Origin: a virus
IMG/VR virus record: IMGVR_UViG_3300037502_001990
Location: 1-29,846 of that record
Strand: one strand, 5' to 3'
DNA length: 29,846 nucleotides
The notes beneath the pieces were generated by a model that saw only the letters and a list, made by a program, of their open reading frames with translations, did no database searches and had not been told where the DNA came from. This document shows positions 6,473 through 13,552 of the stretch, one piece after another (the first letter of the stretch is position 1; each line of letters starts with the position of its first letter). Both the position numbers and the translations under genes were made by a program.

Positions 6473-6759
6473 GCGCCCACCTGACCAGGTGCCTCAACAG
6501 AGTCCACCGGCACCCAGCCGCGTCCGTGATTGTGGTATGGGCGTCCGTAGTTGTCGTGTTCAGTAACACGACCCTCAATGACGACCACCGCACCGCGCAC
6601 GCGGTACACCGGATCAGCGATGACGCCGCGCACGCGGTCGCTGTTGGCCAGTCTTTCAGCCGTCTTGCGCGCGGCGCTTATGCTGCTGCGGTACACCGGC
6701 TGTGTCTTTATTCCCCCGCCTATGTACCTGATGCTGATGCGGTAGCGGTCTGCGTTCAT
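6469..6759 (-). CDS. hypothetical protein behind its own promoter
   Basis: A 96-aa protein. The start RYRISIRYIGGGIKTQPVYR leads to a helix (ISAARKTAERLANS), strands (GVIADPVYRVRGAVVVIEGRVTEH) and a Tyr/His/Gly-rich end. No family is recognised. The ATG at 6759 follows AAGGGGGCAAGGAC. An in-frame ATG 11 codons earlier (6792) sits at the predicted transcription start of a promoter at 6799-6827, so a longer leaderless form is possible. It is the first gene after an 88-nt gap and probably heads a separate early transcript. Confidence 0.65.
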   Translation of the reverse strand: MNADRYRISIRYIGGGIKTQPVYRSSISAARKTAERLANSDRVRGVIADPVYRVRGAVVVIEGRVTEHDNYGRPYHNHGRGWVPVDSVEAPGQVGA

Positions 6760-6798
6760 GTCCTTGCCCCCTTCGTTCGGCGTTATTGCCATGCCGTG

Positions 6799-6827
6799 AA
6801 TGTACGCCCGCCCCCCGCTGGTGTCTA
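6799..6827 (-). promoter_or_regulatory. sigma-70-type promoter for the gene starting at 6759
   Basis: On the minus strand, TAGACA (6827-6822), 17 nt, TACATT (6804-6799). The seventh base after the -10 box is the A of an ATG at 6792. The upstream TAGCCCTAGAC matches the promoter at 27131-27141. A GTGTC/GACAC inverted repeat overlaps the -35 region and could be an operator. Confidence 0.55.
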
Positions 6828-6847
6828 GGGCTACGGACACCACGGGC

Positions 6848-7597
6848 CTACGACTTGCCCGCATTTTGCGGGTTTTCTGTGCCGAACGCTGCCGTAATCG
6901 CGGCCTTCGCGCGGTCGAACGTCGCCGCGTCCGTGAGGGCTGCGCGGTCTGCGATGCCTTCGGCCTTCAGCGCGGCGGCTACGTCGGCCATCGTCACGTC
7001 ACCACCGGCCGCCAGGTGCAGCGCCTTCAGTTCGGCGGTGCCCGGCGCGATCACCGGGTCAGCGGCGGGCAGGTCGGTGCTACTGCGCGGCTGCTTTGCG
7101 GCTTTGCGGCGCTGCGGCTTTGCGGCCTCGGTGTCGCTGCGGTCGGCCTTTGACCACAGGCCACCGGCTACCCCGAACCTCATCGCGCCATTGCGCAGGG
7201 CGTCCCCGATCAACTCTTTTACGGCGTCGCGCTTGCCCGACTCGCACGACCCGTAGGCCGGGCGCTCAACGCCGCACACCTGAATCCAAATCCACATCCC
7301 CACCGGCCGCCCGTGTTCGTCGCGGTCCAGCACCGGCAGCCCGTTGTCATCGGTGGCCATCGGCGTCCACGTCCAGCACGGGTCTGCCTCAATCAGCGCG
7401 CGCGTGGTGTCGGCGTGCCCCAGGTAGGACAGCGCCGGACCACCGCCCCGGCCTGGCAGCGTGCCGATCAGTTCGGCGGGCGGCTGCCACCAGTCGCGGG
7501 CCAGCGCCGTCAGCGCCGCCACCTGGTAGTCCCAATCCGGCTGGGCGGGCGGCACGGGCGGCATGGATGCCCCCGGCGTTGCGTTCTCGTCCTCCAC
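6848..7597 (-). CDS. putative single-strand annealing recombinase (ERF/Rad52-like)
   Basis: A 249-aa protein. The core (about residues 35-140) carries ALSYLGHADTTRALIEADPCW, then GMWIWIQVCGVERPAYG, then DAVKELIGDALRNGAMRFGVAGGLW. The last segment, with a DALRNGAMRFGVA helix, is the hallmark of phage annealing proteins of the ERF/Rad52-like type. The C-terminal third is low-complexity and then helical. The GTG at 7597 shares a base with the upstream stop (TAGTG) and follows GGGGAGGAAGTA. Such proteins pair complementary single strands and fit with SSB and the resolvase. Assignment by motif only. Confidence 0.6.
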   Translation of the reverse strand: MEDENATPGASMPPVPPAQPDWDYQVAALTALARDWWQPPAELIGTLPGRGGGPALSYLGHADTTRALIEADPCWTWTPMATDDNGLPVLDRDEHGRPVGMWIWIQVCGVERPAYGSCESGKRDAVKELIGDALRNGAMRFGVAGGLWSKADRSDTEAAKPQRRKAAKQPRSSTDLPAADPVIAPGTAELKALHLAAGGDVTMADVAAALKAEGIADRAALTDAATFDRAKAAITAAFGTENPQNAGKS

Positions 7598-7950
7598 TAC
7601 TTCCTCCCCATGTTGTCCAGCGCCGTAAGCCCGGCGCGGGTGATGATGCACACGCGCTGCGATTCCCCCGCGCGGCTTGTGCGTGTCTCGTCGGTGGCGC
7701 GGATGAACCCACCGGCCAACAGTTCTCCGCACCGTTTCCAGTAGCAGCAGCCGGGGGCCTCGGCCAGGCCGGTGACCACCCCCGCGCCGTCGTTCGTCAG
7801 CCCGTAGTCCCCGGCGTCGGCATACGCCGCCAGCAGGCGGGCACGCTGCGACCCGGCACGGATGACCACCGCGCGGGCGGCCTTGTGCGACGTGGCCGGG
7901 TCGGTGGTACGCACCGGCAGCGGAAGGTCGTCGAATGTCATGGCGATCAT
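7597..7950 (-). CDS. winged-helix-like phage protein
   Basis: A 117-aa protein with a common phage pattern: TDPATSHKAAR, then GSQRARLLAAYADAGDYGLTNDGAG, then CCYWKRCGELLAGGFIRATDETR, then SQRVCIITRAGL. The helix-helix-wing order and the closing ITxAG strand suggest a winged helix-turn-helix that binds DNA. The family is widespread in phages but unnamed as far as I know. The ATG lies in an ATGA overlap with the gene upstream; an ATG three codons later is possible. Confidence 0.7.
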   Translation of the reverse strand: MIAMTFDDLPLPVRTTDPATSHKAARAVVIRAGSQRARLLAAYADAGDYGLTNDGAGVVTGLAEAPGCCYWKRCGELLAGGFIRATDETRTSRAGESQRVCIITRAGLTALDNMGRK

Positions 7951-8162
7951 GCCGCCCCCCTCTTGCCGATGATTTGCGCCACCCGCTGATGCGACAGGCC
8001 GACGTGGGCGCTAATCGCCCGCAGGGACATGCCCGTGTCACGCGCCGCCGTCATGGTGTCGCGCAGCAGCCCGGCCGATAGGCGCTCGCGCGCCACCGCG
8101 TCCCGATGCGCCTCGGCTGCGGCGTGCAGCCATTCGGCGCGGTCGTCGTTCACAGTTGTCAC
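7947..8162 (-). CDS. small helix-turn-helix protein
   Basis: A 71-aa protein. The second half, MSLRAISAHVGLSHQRVAQIIGKRG, is a clear helix-turn-helix of the sigma-region-4 style; the first half is a charged helix. It starts with a GTG in a GTGA overlap and ends in an ATGA overlap, so it is coupled on both sides. It could be a small transcription regulator of early genes. The short length and basic end favour DNA binding without an effector domain. Confidence 0.75.
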   Translation of the reverse strand: MTTVNDDRAEWLHAAAEAHRDAVARERLSAGLLRDTMTAARDTGMSLRAISAHVGLSHQRVAQIIGKRGAA

Positions 8163-8362
8163 CCCTCCACCTCCCGCTGGGCCTTTGCCAGCGCGTCGAA
8201 CTCCTGCACGGTGATGCCCATGCAGTTGGCAGCGTGCGTCACGGCGCGCATGGCGTCGTGGTAGTCGTCCACGCCCTGCATGGCCCCGCCGTCATCCAGT
8301 CGGGTAAGGGCCACGCGCGCGTCCACCAGGAACGCGGCCACGGCTTCGCGGTTGCCGGTCAT
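8159..8362 (-). CDS. small helical protein, function unknown
   Basis: A 67-aa acidic protein predicted to be all helical (NREAVAAFLVDARVALTRLDD, YHDAMRAVTHAANCMG, VQEFDALAKAQREV). No family is recognised. Its ATG overlaps the upstream stop by 4 nt. It may be one of the host-takeover or anti-defence proteins that fill early regions, but nothing in the sequence shows this. Confidence 0.65.
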   Translation of the reverse strand: MTGNREAVAAFLVDARVALTRLDDGGAMQGVDDYHDAMRAVTHAANCMGITVQEFDALAKAQREVEG

Positions 8363-8571
8363 GCCCGCCCCGGCTTCACGCGGCGCACGGGCGGAATGTC
8401 CACGCGCTGTTCACCGTCATGCACAGGCGGCCACGGCCTTACGTCCTCCACCGGCACGCGGCGGGTGCTGTCACCGTGCCGCACGCGCGCCCACTTGTAC
8501 CCGCGCTCCATCAGGTGCCCGAAGTGTGCGCCGGTCTTGTCGCGGTAATACACCACGTCCCCGGTGTTCAT
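8359..8571 (-). CDS. small basic protein with KOW/SH3-like start
   Basis: A 70-aa protein. MNTGDVVYYRDKTGAHFGHL...YKWARVRHGDSTRRVPVEDVRPW reads as a short five-strand barrel of the KOW/SH3 type, followed by a Pro/Arg-rich tail. This is a fold suggestion only. The ATG at 8571 lies in an ATGA overlap with the gene upstream; the open frame extends further upstream as low-complexity Arg/Gly and is not used. Confidence 0.65.
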   Translation of the reverse strand: MNTGDVVYYRDKTGAHFGHLMERGYKWARVRHGDSTRRVPVEDVRPWPPVHDGEQRVDIPPVRRVKPGRA

Positions 8572-8873
8572 GCCTGCGCCCCCGCGTCCACAAGCGCCTG
8601 CACCAGCGCGGCGCAGCGGCGGGTGGTCACGCCGTCCTCGCGGCCGTCGTCGTGGTCCTCCAGCGTCAGCGCGCCTTCGTCGCTGCCGCGCACAACCTCG
8701 GCCAGCAGCGCGGCGCGGTGCCCGTCCAGCGCCGACTCCCAGCACGCTGCCGCGTCCTCCAGCGCGTCGGCAATCAGCGCCAGCGCGTCATCGTCCAGCA
8801 CGATCCGCACGCTGCCGGGGAAACGCACCAGGCGCACGCCCTCCATGCCGTCTGCCTTCGTGATGCTGTCCAC
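8568..8873 (-). CDS. acidic hypothetical protein
   Basis: A 101-aa acidic protein. It has strands at the N-terminus (VRLVRFPGSVRIVLDDDALALIADALED) and a helical, Asp/Glu-rich remainder (AAACWESALDGHRAALLAEVV, LTLEDHDDGRED). Acidic small early proteins of this kind sometimes mimic DNA, but no specific resemblance is seen. The GTG at 8873 is preferred because GGAGG lies about 7 nt upstream; another GTG two codons earlier overlaps the ribosome site. Confidence 0.65.
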   Translation of the reverse strand: MDSITKADGMEGVRLVRFPGSVRIVLDDDALALIADALEDAAACWESALDGHRAALLAEVVRGSDEGALTLEDHDDGREDGVTTRRCAALVQALVDAGAQA

Positions 8874-8875
8874 GG

Positions 8876-9118
8876 TCACACCTCCGCCTTCTCGTAGCGG
8901 TTCACGATGGCGCGAGCGTCGGCCAGCGTGCGACACACCACGCGGCCTCCGTAAGGGTTGCTGACCCACATGCGGCCGCCGTAGCGCCCGGTGAGGTTGC
9001 CATGCCACACCACCTCGTAGGCCCACTCATAGTTGCCCCACCAGGTCCGGTAACGCACACGCTCGGCGGTGAACGTGCCCGACGGACTGACGTAGTGGCC
9101 TTCCCGTATCTTCCTCAT
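8876..9118 (-). CDS. small aromatic-rich protein, first early gene
   Basis: An 80-aa protein rich in Tyr, Trp and Gly (HYVSPSGTFTAERVRYRTWWGNYEWAYEVVWHGN), so probably a small beta barrel, with a C-terminal helix (TLADARAIVNRYEKAEV). No family is recognised. The ATG at 9118 follows GGAGGGCAGCAGC. It is the first gene of the leftward early block, reading away from cassette A, so it is likely to be among the first phage genes expressed. Confidence 0.65.
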   Translation of the reverse strand: MRKIREGHYVSPSGTFTAERVRYRTWWGNYEWAYEVVWHGNLTGRYGGRMWVSNPYGGRVVCRTLADARAIVNRYEKAEV

Positions 9119-9336
9119 GCTGCTGCCCTCCATGTCGTCGGCGGTATTGCCGTGTCATGGACCCTAGACGACTGGCGGGGCACCTCGCTAGGGGTGCGGC
9201 GGCGGCATTGTCGCTATTTGCGGGCTTTTCTAGTTTTTCCCGCTATTTGCGACTTTTCGGCTGCGACAGGGGTAGCGGTGTCGTGGGCGGGCGTCTAGTG
9301 TTCTCGACATAAGGCAAGACCAACCGAAGGGAACAC
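9119..9336. other. divergent 218-nt control region
   Basis: The gap separates the leftward early block from plus-strand cassette A. It holds two copies of CGCTATTTGCG flanking a T-rich centre (9210-9253). Near 9294 there is a TAGTGT that could be a weak -10 for cassette A. No good -35/-10 pair is seen for the minus strand. It is the best candidate for the main early control region. Confidence 0.5.
9210..9253. repeat. dyad built from two CGCTATTTGCG elements
   Basis: GTCGCTATTTGCGGGC (9210-9225) and CCCGCTATTTGCGAC (9239-9253) lie 13 nt apart. The outer GTCGC/GCGAC and inner GCGGG/CCCGC arms are inverted, while TATTT is in the same orientation in both. The first copy recurs at 25719 and 27091. 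It could be a repressor operator or a replication element. Confidence 0.6.
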
Positions 9337-9540
9337 ATGATGGACAGCAAGCCCGACATCGCCGCGCACATAGCCACCACGGTGGCCGACCGCGCGCCGC
9401 AGCGTTACCGCCTGGCCGTGTACGCGGCGGCATACAAGATGGCCGCGCTCCACTTTGAGGGCACGGCCTACACCTACCACCTGGCGCTCGGTGAGGCATA
9501 CAAGGCGGGGGAGGATGCCATGCGCGACGTGACCGCGTAA
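9337..9540 (+). CDS. plus-strand cassette A protein
   Basis: A 67-aa, mostly helical protein (DIAAHIATTVADRAPQRYRLAVYAAAYKMAALHF, then YHLALGEAYKAGEDAMRDV). No family is recognised. It starts at ATGATG after CGAAGGGAACAC, the same ribosome site found in the other two plus-strand genes, and is followed by the same GGCCCGCC/GGCGGGCC hairpin. It is one of only three genes against the direction of the genome. It is probably an accessory (moron-like) gene, perhaps expressed separately from the lytic operons. Confidence 0.75.
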   Translation: MMDSKPDIAAHIATTVADRAPQRYRLAVYAAAYKMAALHFEGTAYTYHLALGEAYKAGEDAMRDVTA

Positions 9541-9567
9541 CCCACCACCACACCACGCGCACCACGC

Positions 9568-9590
9568 GGCCCGCCCTCACACGGCGGGCC
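9568..9590 (+). terminator. hairpin after cassette A
   Basis: GGCCCGCC (9568-9575), a 7-nt loop, GGCGGGCC (9583-9590): a perfect 8-bp stem. The following GTCGTGCGTT is only weakly T-rich. The same stem ends the other two cassettes. It may stop plus-strand transcripts before they oppose the late operon. Confidence 0.6.
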
Positions 9591-9598
9591 GTCGTGCG

Positions 9599-11143
9599 TT
9601 ATGGCCCCAGCACCTCTACAGGGGACTCGGTGCGACCTGCCACCAGCCGGACGCGGTGCAGGGCTGACATCCCGTACTCAGGGTGGATGACGAACACGTT
9701 TTGACTAGGCAGCGACGCGCCGCCGCGCCCTATGGATAGGTTCGTGCTACCCACCCACGCGCTGTTCCAATGCCGCTCGGAATCCGCCCCCACGGTGATG
9801 CTGGTCGCACGGTGGTAGTGGCCGCAGATGTGTAGGTCATGCTGCACGGCCGTGGACATCCGCACGGCGTAGTCATTGCGTAGGCCGGTGACCACGGGGA
9901 CGCCCACTAGTCCCCCGCCCCTGTCCTGGTCGCCGTGTGTCATCAGCACCAGCGCGCCGCACGTCTGGAAGTAGACGGCCAGCCGGGGTTCCTCATGCAT
10001 GGTTAGGTCCAGCGCGTCGGCGTGGTGCCGCAGCGCCTCGCACGTCAGCGCGTGGGCCAGGTAGTCATACGACAGGGCCACCGGCGTGGCCCCGGCACCG
10101 CGCCCGCCCTGCACCCCGTGGTTCCCGTTCACGGCCAGCAGCACGGTGCGCCCGCCGTGTTCCTGCGCCATGCGCGCCAGTTCCGCGACGGCCCGCGCCC
10201 ACAAGCGGCCCCACCTCACCACCTGTTCCCCGGCGTCAATCGCTAGATGCCACGACTGCCCACGGAACACGTCGTGGCCCTCAACGTGGTCACCGCCCGA
10301 CGCTATCCATAGCGTGCCCAGCGGCCGGGTGCTGCACGTCGCGGCCAGGATGCCGCGCACGGCCTCCAGGTAGCGCGGCAGGCGCTCGCCGTCCACGATG
10401 TCGGGGGAGAACCCGCCGCCCGGCACTTCCTCACCGTCCACCACCATGCCGTACTGCACATCCGACACATGGCACACCACGTCCACCGGCTGCCCCTCGC
10501 CGTAGTCATCACGGCGGGCCACGGGCGGCAGGGTCGGCACGGCGTCCCGTGCGGCATCCCGCAGCGCGCCCATCATGTCGGCTACGGCGGTTTCCTGCCG
10601 CTCCAGTTCCGCCACGCGGCGGGTCAGCATGGCCACGCGGGGATTACGCGCGGCCTGCGGGTCGGGGCGCACACCACGCCGGGACGCCTCGCGCCGCACG
10701 GTCGCGGTGGCCAGCCCCAAGGCTGCGGCTAGGTCGCCCGGCCCCATTGCCTCCATCAGCGCCCGTAGGTGTTCGTCCGACATGCGGGCCATGACGCCGC
10801 CGCCGTCGGTGCGCTTAGGCGCGGGCGGGGCTTCAGCGCCCAGCCGGACCATCCAGCGCCGGACGGTCTTTTCGTCGCGGCCCAACTGCCCGGCCAGCGC
10901 GGTGACGCTACCGGCCGCGTCCACCGCCGCGCGCATTTCGTCGGCGCTGCCGTAGGGACAATCCACCGGCCGCCCCATCTTGCCCGTGCGCGGGGGCACG
11001 CCGTGTTCCTTGCACCAGCGGCGCACGGTGTGGGGGCTGGCCCCGACTTCCAGGCCCAGCGATTCCACCGACCCGGCAGCGACTAACGCGGCGCGCAGGT
11101 CCTCCGGTGTATCGAACGGGCACGGCTTACGCGGTGCGGCCAT
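9599..11143 (-). CDS. metallophosphoesterase with three helix-turn-helix repeats
   Basis: A 514-aa protein. The C-terminal part (about 220-514) is a calcineurin-like phosphoesterase with its metal motifs in order: VSDVQYG (D228), GGDHVEG (D285, H286), NGNHG (N341, H342), MTHGDQ (H403) and GHYHRA (H442, H444). The N-terminal 160 residues contain three helix-turn-helix-like units (about 11-49, 64-103, 121-158), each ending in TVRRW or TVRRE; a short coiled coil links them to the enzyme. It is likely a DNA-binding phosphoesterase or nuclease. The ATG follows GGGGGAGGGCCAC. It is the last gene of the late block, after the holin. Confidence 0.85.
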   Translation of the reverse strand: MAAPRKPCPFDTPEDLRAALVAAGSVESLGLEVGASPHTVRRWCKEHGVPPRTGKMGRPVDCPYGSADEMRAAVDAAGSVTALAGQLGRDEKTVRRWMVRLGAEAPPAPKRTDGGGVMARMSDEHLRALMEAMGPGDLAAALGLATATVRREASRRGVRPDPQAARNPRVAMLTRRVAELERQETAVADMMGALRDAARDAVPTLPPVARRDDYGEGQPVDVVCHVSDVQYGMVVDGEEVPGGGFSPDIVDGERLPRYLEAVRGILAATCSTRPLGTLWIASGGDHVEGHDVFRGQSWHLAIDAGEQVVRWGRLWARAVAELARMAQEHGGRTVLLAVNGNHGVQGGRGAGATPVALSYDYLAHALTCEALRHHADALDLTMHEEPRLAVYFQTCGALVLMTHGDQDRGGGLVGVPVVTGLRNDYAVRMSTAVQHDLHICGHYHRATSITVGADSERHWNSAWVGSTNLSIGRGGASLPSQNVFVIHPEYGMSALHRVRLVAGRTESPVEVLGP

Positions 11144-11170
11144 GTGGCCCTCCCCCGCTAGTGGTTAGGG

Positions 11171-11434
11171 CTAGACGCCCTCGGGCACGTCGGATGCGGG
11201 CAGGTCGTCGGGGACCACCGGCCCCTCGTCCACCACGTCCACGGGCTGCTGGCCCATGTGGACTGCCTGCCATGAGCGCAGCACGCCCAGGATGGCGACC
11301 AGCGCGGCCGACACGACGGCAAGCCACGCGGGGGCGCTGCCGGTTTCGGCCCATGCCACGACGAACGCGGCGGCACCACCGATGGCGGCGGTCAGCAGGG
11401 CCAGGGTGCTAGGGCCTACGGGTACACGGTCCAC
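11171..11434 (-). CDS. holin
   Basis: An 87-aa protein with two predicted membrane helices (about 10-29 and 36-52) and an acidic, Pro/Val-rich cytoplasmic tail (PVDVVDEGPVVPDDLPASDVPEG). The size and two-helix layout are typical of class II-like phage holins, and it follows the endolysin gene by 14 nt. It should form membrane lesions that release the endolysin and time lysis. The start is a GTG at 11434 after the strong site GGGGAGGAACCC. Confidence 0.8.
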   Translation of the reverse strand: MDRVPVGPSTLALLTAAIGGAAAFVVAWAETGSAPAWLAVVSAALVAILGVLRSWQAVHMGQQPVDVVDEGPVVPDDLPASDVPEGV

Positions 11435-11448
11435 GGGTTCCTCCCCGG

Positions 11449-12255
11449 TTAGGTGGTCTTGCCCAGCGCGTCGGCGCTTAGGCGGCGGCCCTTCACGGGC
11501 GGCAGGGAATAGCGCCGCACGGGGCGGCCTAGACGGTTGGCGATGATCTTAGCGGCACCATCGCGGGCGGCAGGCGTCGCCCAGGGTCCATAGACCGGGC
11601 GCGGGCCGACCTCGTAGGCATACCGCTTGCCGATGCGCACACGCCGCACGCGCTCGCGGTCGGCCTTCGGCAGCCGGTTGATAGCGCGCTCGCGCATGGC
11701 CTTCGTGCGCCACGGGCCGTACCGCTTCGTAAGGCGGGCGGCGGCGGTGTCCTCAACGTAGTAGCGGCGCGACGCGGCAGGCTGACCCGCAATGCGGATA
11801 GCGGGCGAGGCGGCGATGATGGTGCCGGTGCCGCGTCCGTAGGCGCGCACGCGCTGGCGCGTCGCATCACCTGAGTTCCCCTCATAGGTCACGACGTGGC
11901 GGCCGTCGGGGGAATAGTCGGCGCATACGGCCACATGGGTGCCGGGCCAAATCAGGAACGCACCGGGGACCGGGTGCGCGATGGTCGCGCGCTGCGCCTT
12001 CGCACGGTCGGCCATGACCGCCGTGGATGGGTGGCCGATGGGCGGGCTACCCAGGCGCGGGTCGTCAATGTTGGCCTCGCGGCCGGTAATGCCCCATGCC
12101 ACCATCGCGGCGGCGTAGGCACCGCACCACGGCCAGCCGGTGCCCATCCCCCACGGTTCCTGCCAGCGCGACACATCCGGCCCGGTGTTCGTTCCCTGCT
12201 CACGCACGCCCAGGTAGGACGCCGCGCGCTGCGCCGTACGCTCGCCCGCCGTCAC
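11449..12255 (-). CDS. CHAP-domain endolysin
   Basis: A 268-aa peptidoglycan hydrolase. The N-terminal CHAP/NlpC-like domain (about 8-160) has YLGVREQG...GPDVSRW, the catalytic cysteine in WPWCGAYAAAMVAWG (C44), the histidine in PGTHVAVC (H107) and YEGNSGD (E125 or N127 as third residue). The C-terminal 100 residues are basic and contain KRYGPW and PVYGPWATPAARD segments, probably a wall-binding or repeat-like region. The start is a GTG in a GTGA overlap with the XhlA-like gene. It should degrade the host wall at the end of infection. Confidence 0.9.
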   Translation of the reverse strand: MTAGERTAQRAASYLGVREQGTNTGPDVSRWQEPWGMGTGWPWCGAYAAAMVAWGITGREANIDDPRLGSPPIGHPSTAVMADRAKAQRATIAHPVPGAFLIWPGTHVAVCADYSPDGRHVVTYEGNSGDATRQRVRAYGRGTGTIIAASPAIRIAGQPAASRRYYVEDTAAARLTKRYGPWRTKAMRERAINRLPKADRERVRRVRIGKRYAYEVGPRPVYGPWATPAARDGAAKIIANRLGRPVRRYSLPPVKGRRLSADALGKTT

Positions 12256-12482
12256 AGGATGCTCACCAGTACGCCGGTGACGGAACCCACGGCGGCGGCC
12301 ACCGCTGCGATGCCCAGGACGAACCGGCCGACGCTGCCGCGCCCCGCGCCCGTACCCTCGCGCCGGGCCTCCGCCAACTCCAGCGCCTTTAGCCGTCCGT
12401 TTAGGTCAGCACGGTAGCCGCGCACCTCGGCCGTGATTTCGGCCAGGCCGTTATACAGGCGGTCCACGTCGCTGGTGGTCAT
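12252..12482 (-). CDS. XhlA-like membrane protein (holin/lysis accessory)
   Basis: A 76-aa protein with an N-terminal amphipathic coiled coil (DVDRLYNGLAEITAEVRGYRADLNGRLKALELAEARR) and one C-terminal transmembrane helix (about 54-76). This is the layout of the hemolysin XhlA family and of some phage holins. It overlaps the stop of the gene upstream (TAATG) and the start of the endolysin (GTGA). With the two-helix holin downstream, it makes a lysis module with a membrane protein on each side of the endolysin. Confidence 0.75.
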   Translation of the reverse strand: MTTSDVDRLYNGLAEITAEVRGYRADLNGRLKALELAEARREGTGAGRGSVGRFVLGIAAVAAAVGSVTGVLVSIL

Positions 12483-13018
12483 TACGACGCCTGCCCCAGC
12501 CACGTCGCGGAAAGGAACGTGTAGCCGCTGCCGACGCTGTAGGCCAGGTTCGCGCCGCTGTTCTGGAATACGTCTACCGTTGCGTAGTCATTCGCGGCGC
12601 ATGACCACACCGACGAAAGGACGTTGTAGCCGCCGTAGGCAAGGTTATTTATGTGCCCGTTTTCGGCAATGACAGTGCTACCGTTGATGACAATGCGAGC
12701 GACGCGGATACCAGTTCCGACGGTTGCCATAGTCGCGGCTGCGGTGAATAGATAAACGCCCGCCGTCTTGATGGTGATGCGCGTGGGCGTTCCTGCGGCG
12801 TACATGTCGTCCGTGTTTGAAAATGTCTCGGTGTCAAACGTGACTGTTTGATAACCACCCGTGGAAGTGTGGTTGAGGGCGGCGGCGCGATGGATGCGAG
12901 CCATAGGCGGCACGCGGTAGTTGTTGGAGTTCGTGAATAGCGACGAGAAATCGCTGGCCAGGATAGCGTTTCCCGCCGTCGCATTAGCCACGGTGAGGGC
13001 GGTGTAGGTCTTAGGCAT
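12482..13018 (-). CDS. putative receptor-binding/tail-tip protein, C1q-like
   Basis: A 178-aa protein. An N-terminal linker (MPKTYTALTVANATAGNAILASDFSSLF) fits attachment to the tail. Residues 40-178 read as a jelly roll of the C1q/TNF type seen in phage fibre tips: TFDTETFSNTDDMYAAG, RITIKTAGVYLFTAAATM, RIVINGSTVIAENGHI, ANDYATVDVFQNSG, FLSATWLG. It probably contacts the host surface. Codon use is visibly richer in A and T than in its neighbours, which suggests recent acquisition or fast change. The ATG at 13018 follows GGAGGGCCGGAACCT. Confidence 0.75.
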   Translation of the reverse strand: MPKTYTALTVANATAGNAILASDFSSLFTNSNNYRVPPMARIHRAAALNHTSTGGYQTVTFDTETFSNTDDMYAAGTPTRITIKTAGVYLFTAAATMATVGTGIRVARIVINGSTVIAENGHINNLAYGGYNVLSSVWSCAANDYATVDVFQNSGANLAYSVGSGYTFLSATWLGQAS

Positions 13019-13033
13019 AGGTTCCGGCCCTCC

Positions 13034-13552
13034 TTAGAAGCCGTATGTAGCGTACGGCGGGGGCTCCGTAGGGGACGCCGCCGAATAGGTGGACAGGTCG
13101 TAGATAGTAGCGCCTGCCGGGTCGGTGCCCGGCGAATACACGCCCACCATACGCGCGCGCGCGGTCACGCTGATGGTGCAGGTATGCGATAGACCACCCT
13201 GGCTAATCCGGTGCGTGACCTGCTCCACGAACGCATCCAGGGTCGTGCCGGTCACGGACTCGGTGGCATACACGCGCTGGTTTAGGTCAATGTCGCGGAT
13301 GATGGCCGCGCGCGCGTCGCTGTCCACGTCCAGCGTGATGCTGACCAGCGGGCTGGTCGCGTTCGATGTGTTGGCCAGGTACGCGGCCAGGGCGTCGGCC
13401 GCCGCCGCGCTGTTGATGACGGGCGTACTGATGGCGGGCGACTCAATCCCCGAACCGTAGGTCAGTTCCGCGCTACGGTCGGCGGTCTTGTATGACAGGC
13501 CCGCGCCCGTGGTCGGGTTAGCGATGGTCGTTGCGGTGCGAAGGATGCCCAC
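13034..13552 (-). CDS. minor tail protein
   Basis: A 172-aa, beta-rich protein between the distal-tail gene and the receptor-binding protein. It has Thr/Ser-rich strands and a repeat-like ISTPVINSAAAADALAAYLANTSN...VSITLDVDSDARAAII segment, which is frequent in tail-tip proteins of actinobacterial phages. The C-terminus is Ser/Pro/Tyr-rich. The GTG start shares a base with the upstream stop (TAGTG) after GAGGT. It probably forms part of the tail tip; assignment by position and composition. Confidence 0.7.
   Translation of the reverse strand: MGILRTATTIANPTTGAGLSYKTADRSAELTYGSGIESPAISTPVINSAAAADALAAYLANTSNATSPLVSITLDVDSDARAAIIRDIDLNQRVYATESVTGTTLDAFVEQVTHRISQGGLSHTCTISVTARARMVGVYSPGTDPAGATIYDLSTYSAASPTEPPPYATYGF

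Noticed and set aside
6867-6890. CCCGCA-TTT-TGCGGG followed by TTTTCT, a terminator-like hairpin on the plus strand
   Set aside because: It lies within the 3' end of the minus-strand annealing-protein gene, and no plus-strand gene ends there. Its likeness to the cassette A element may be chance.
7598-8041. N-terminal extension of the annealing protein to 397 aa
   Set aside because: It overlaps two coupled genes and is arginine/glycine-rich shadow sequence; the GTG at 7597 has a good ribosome site.
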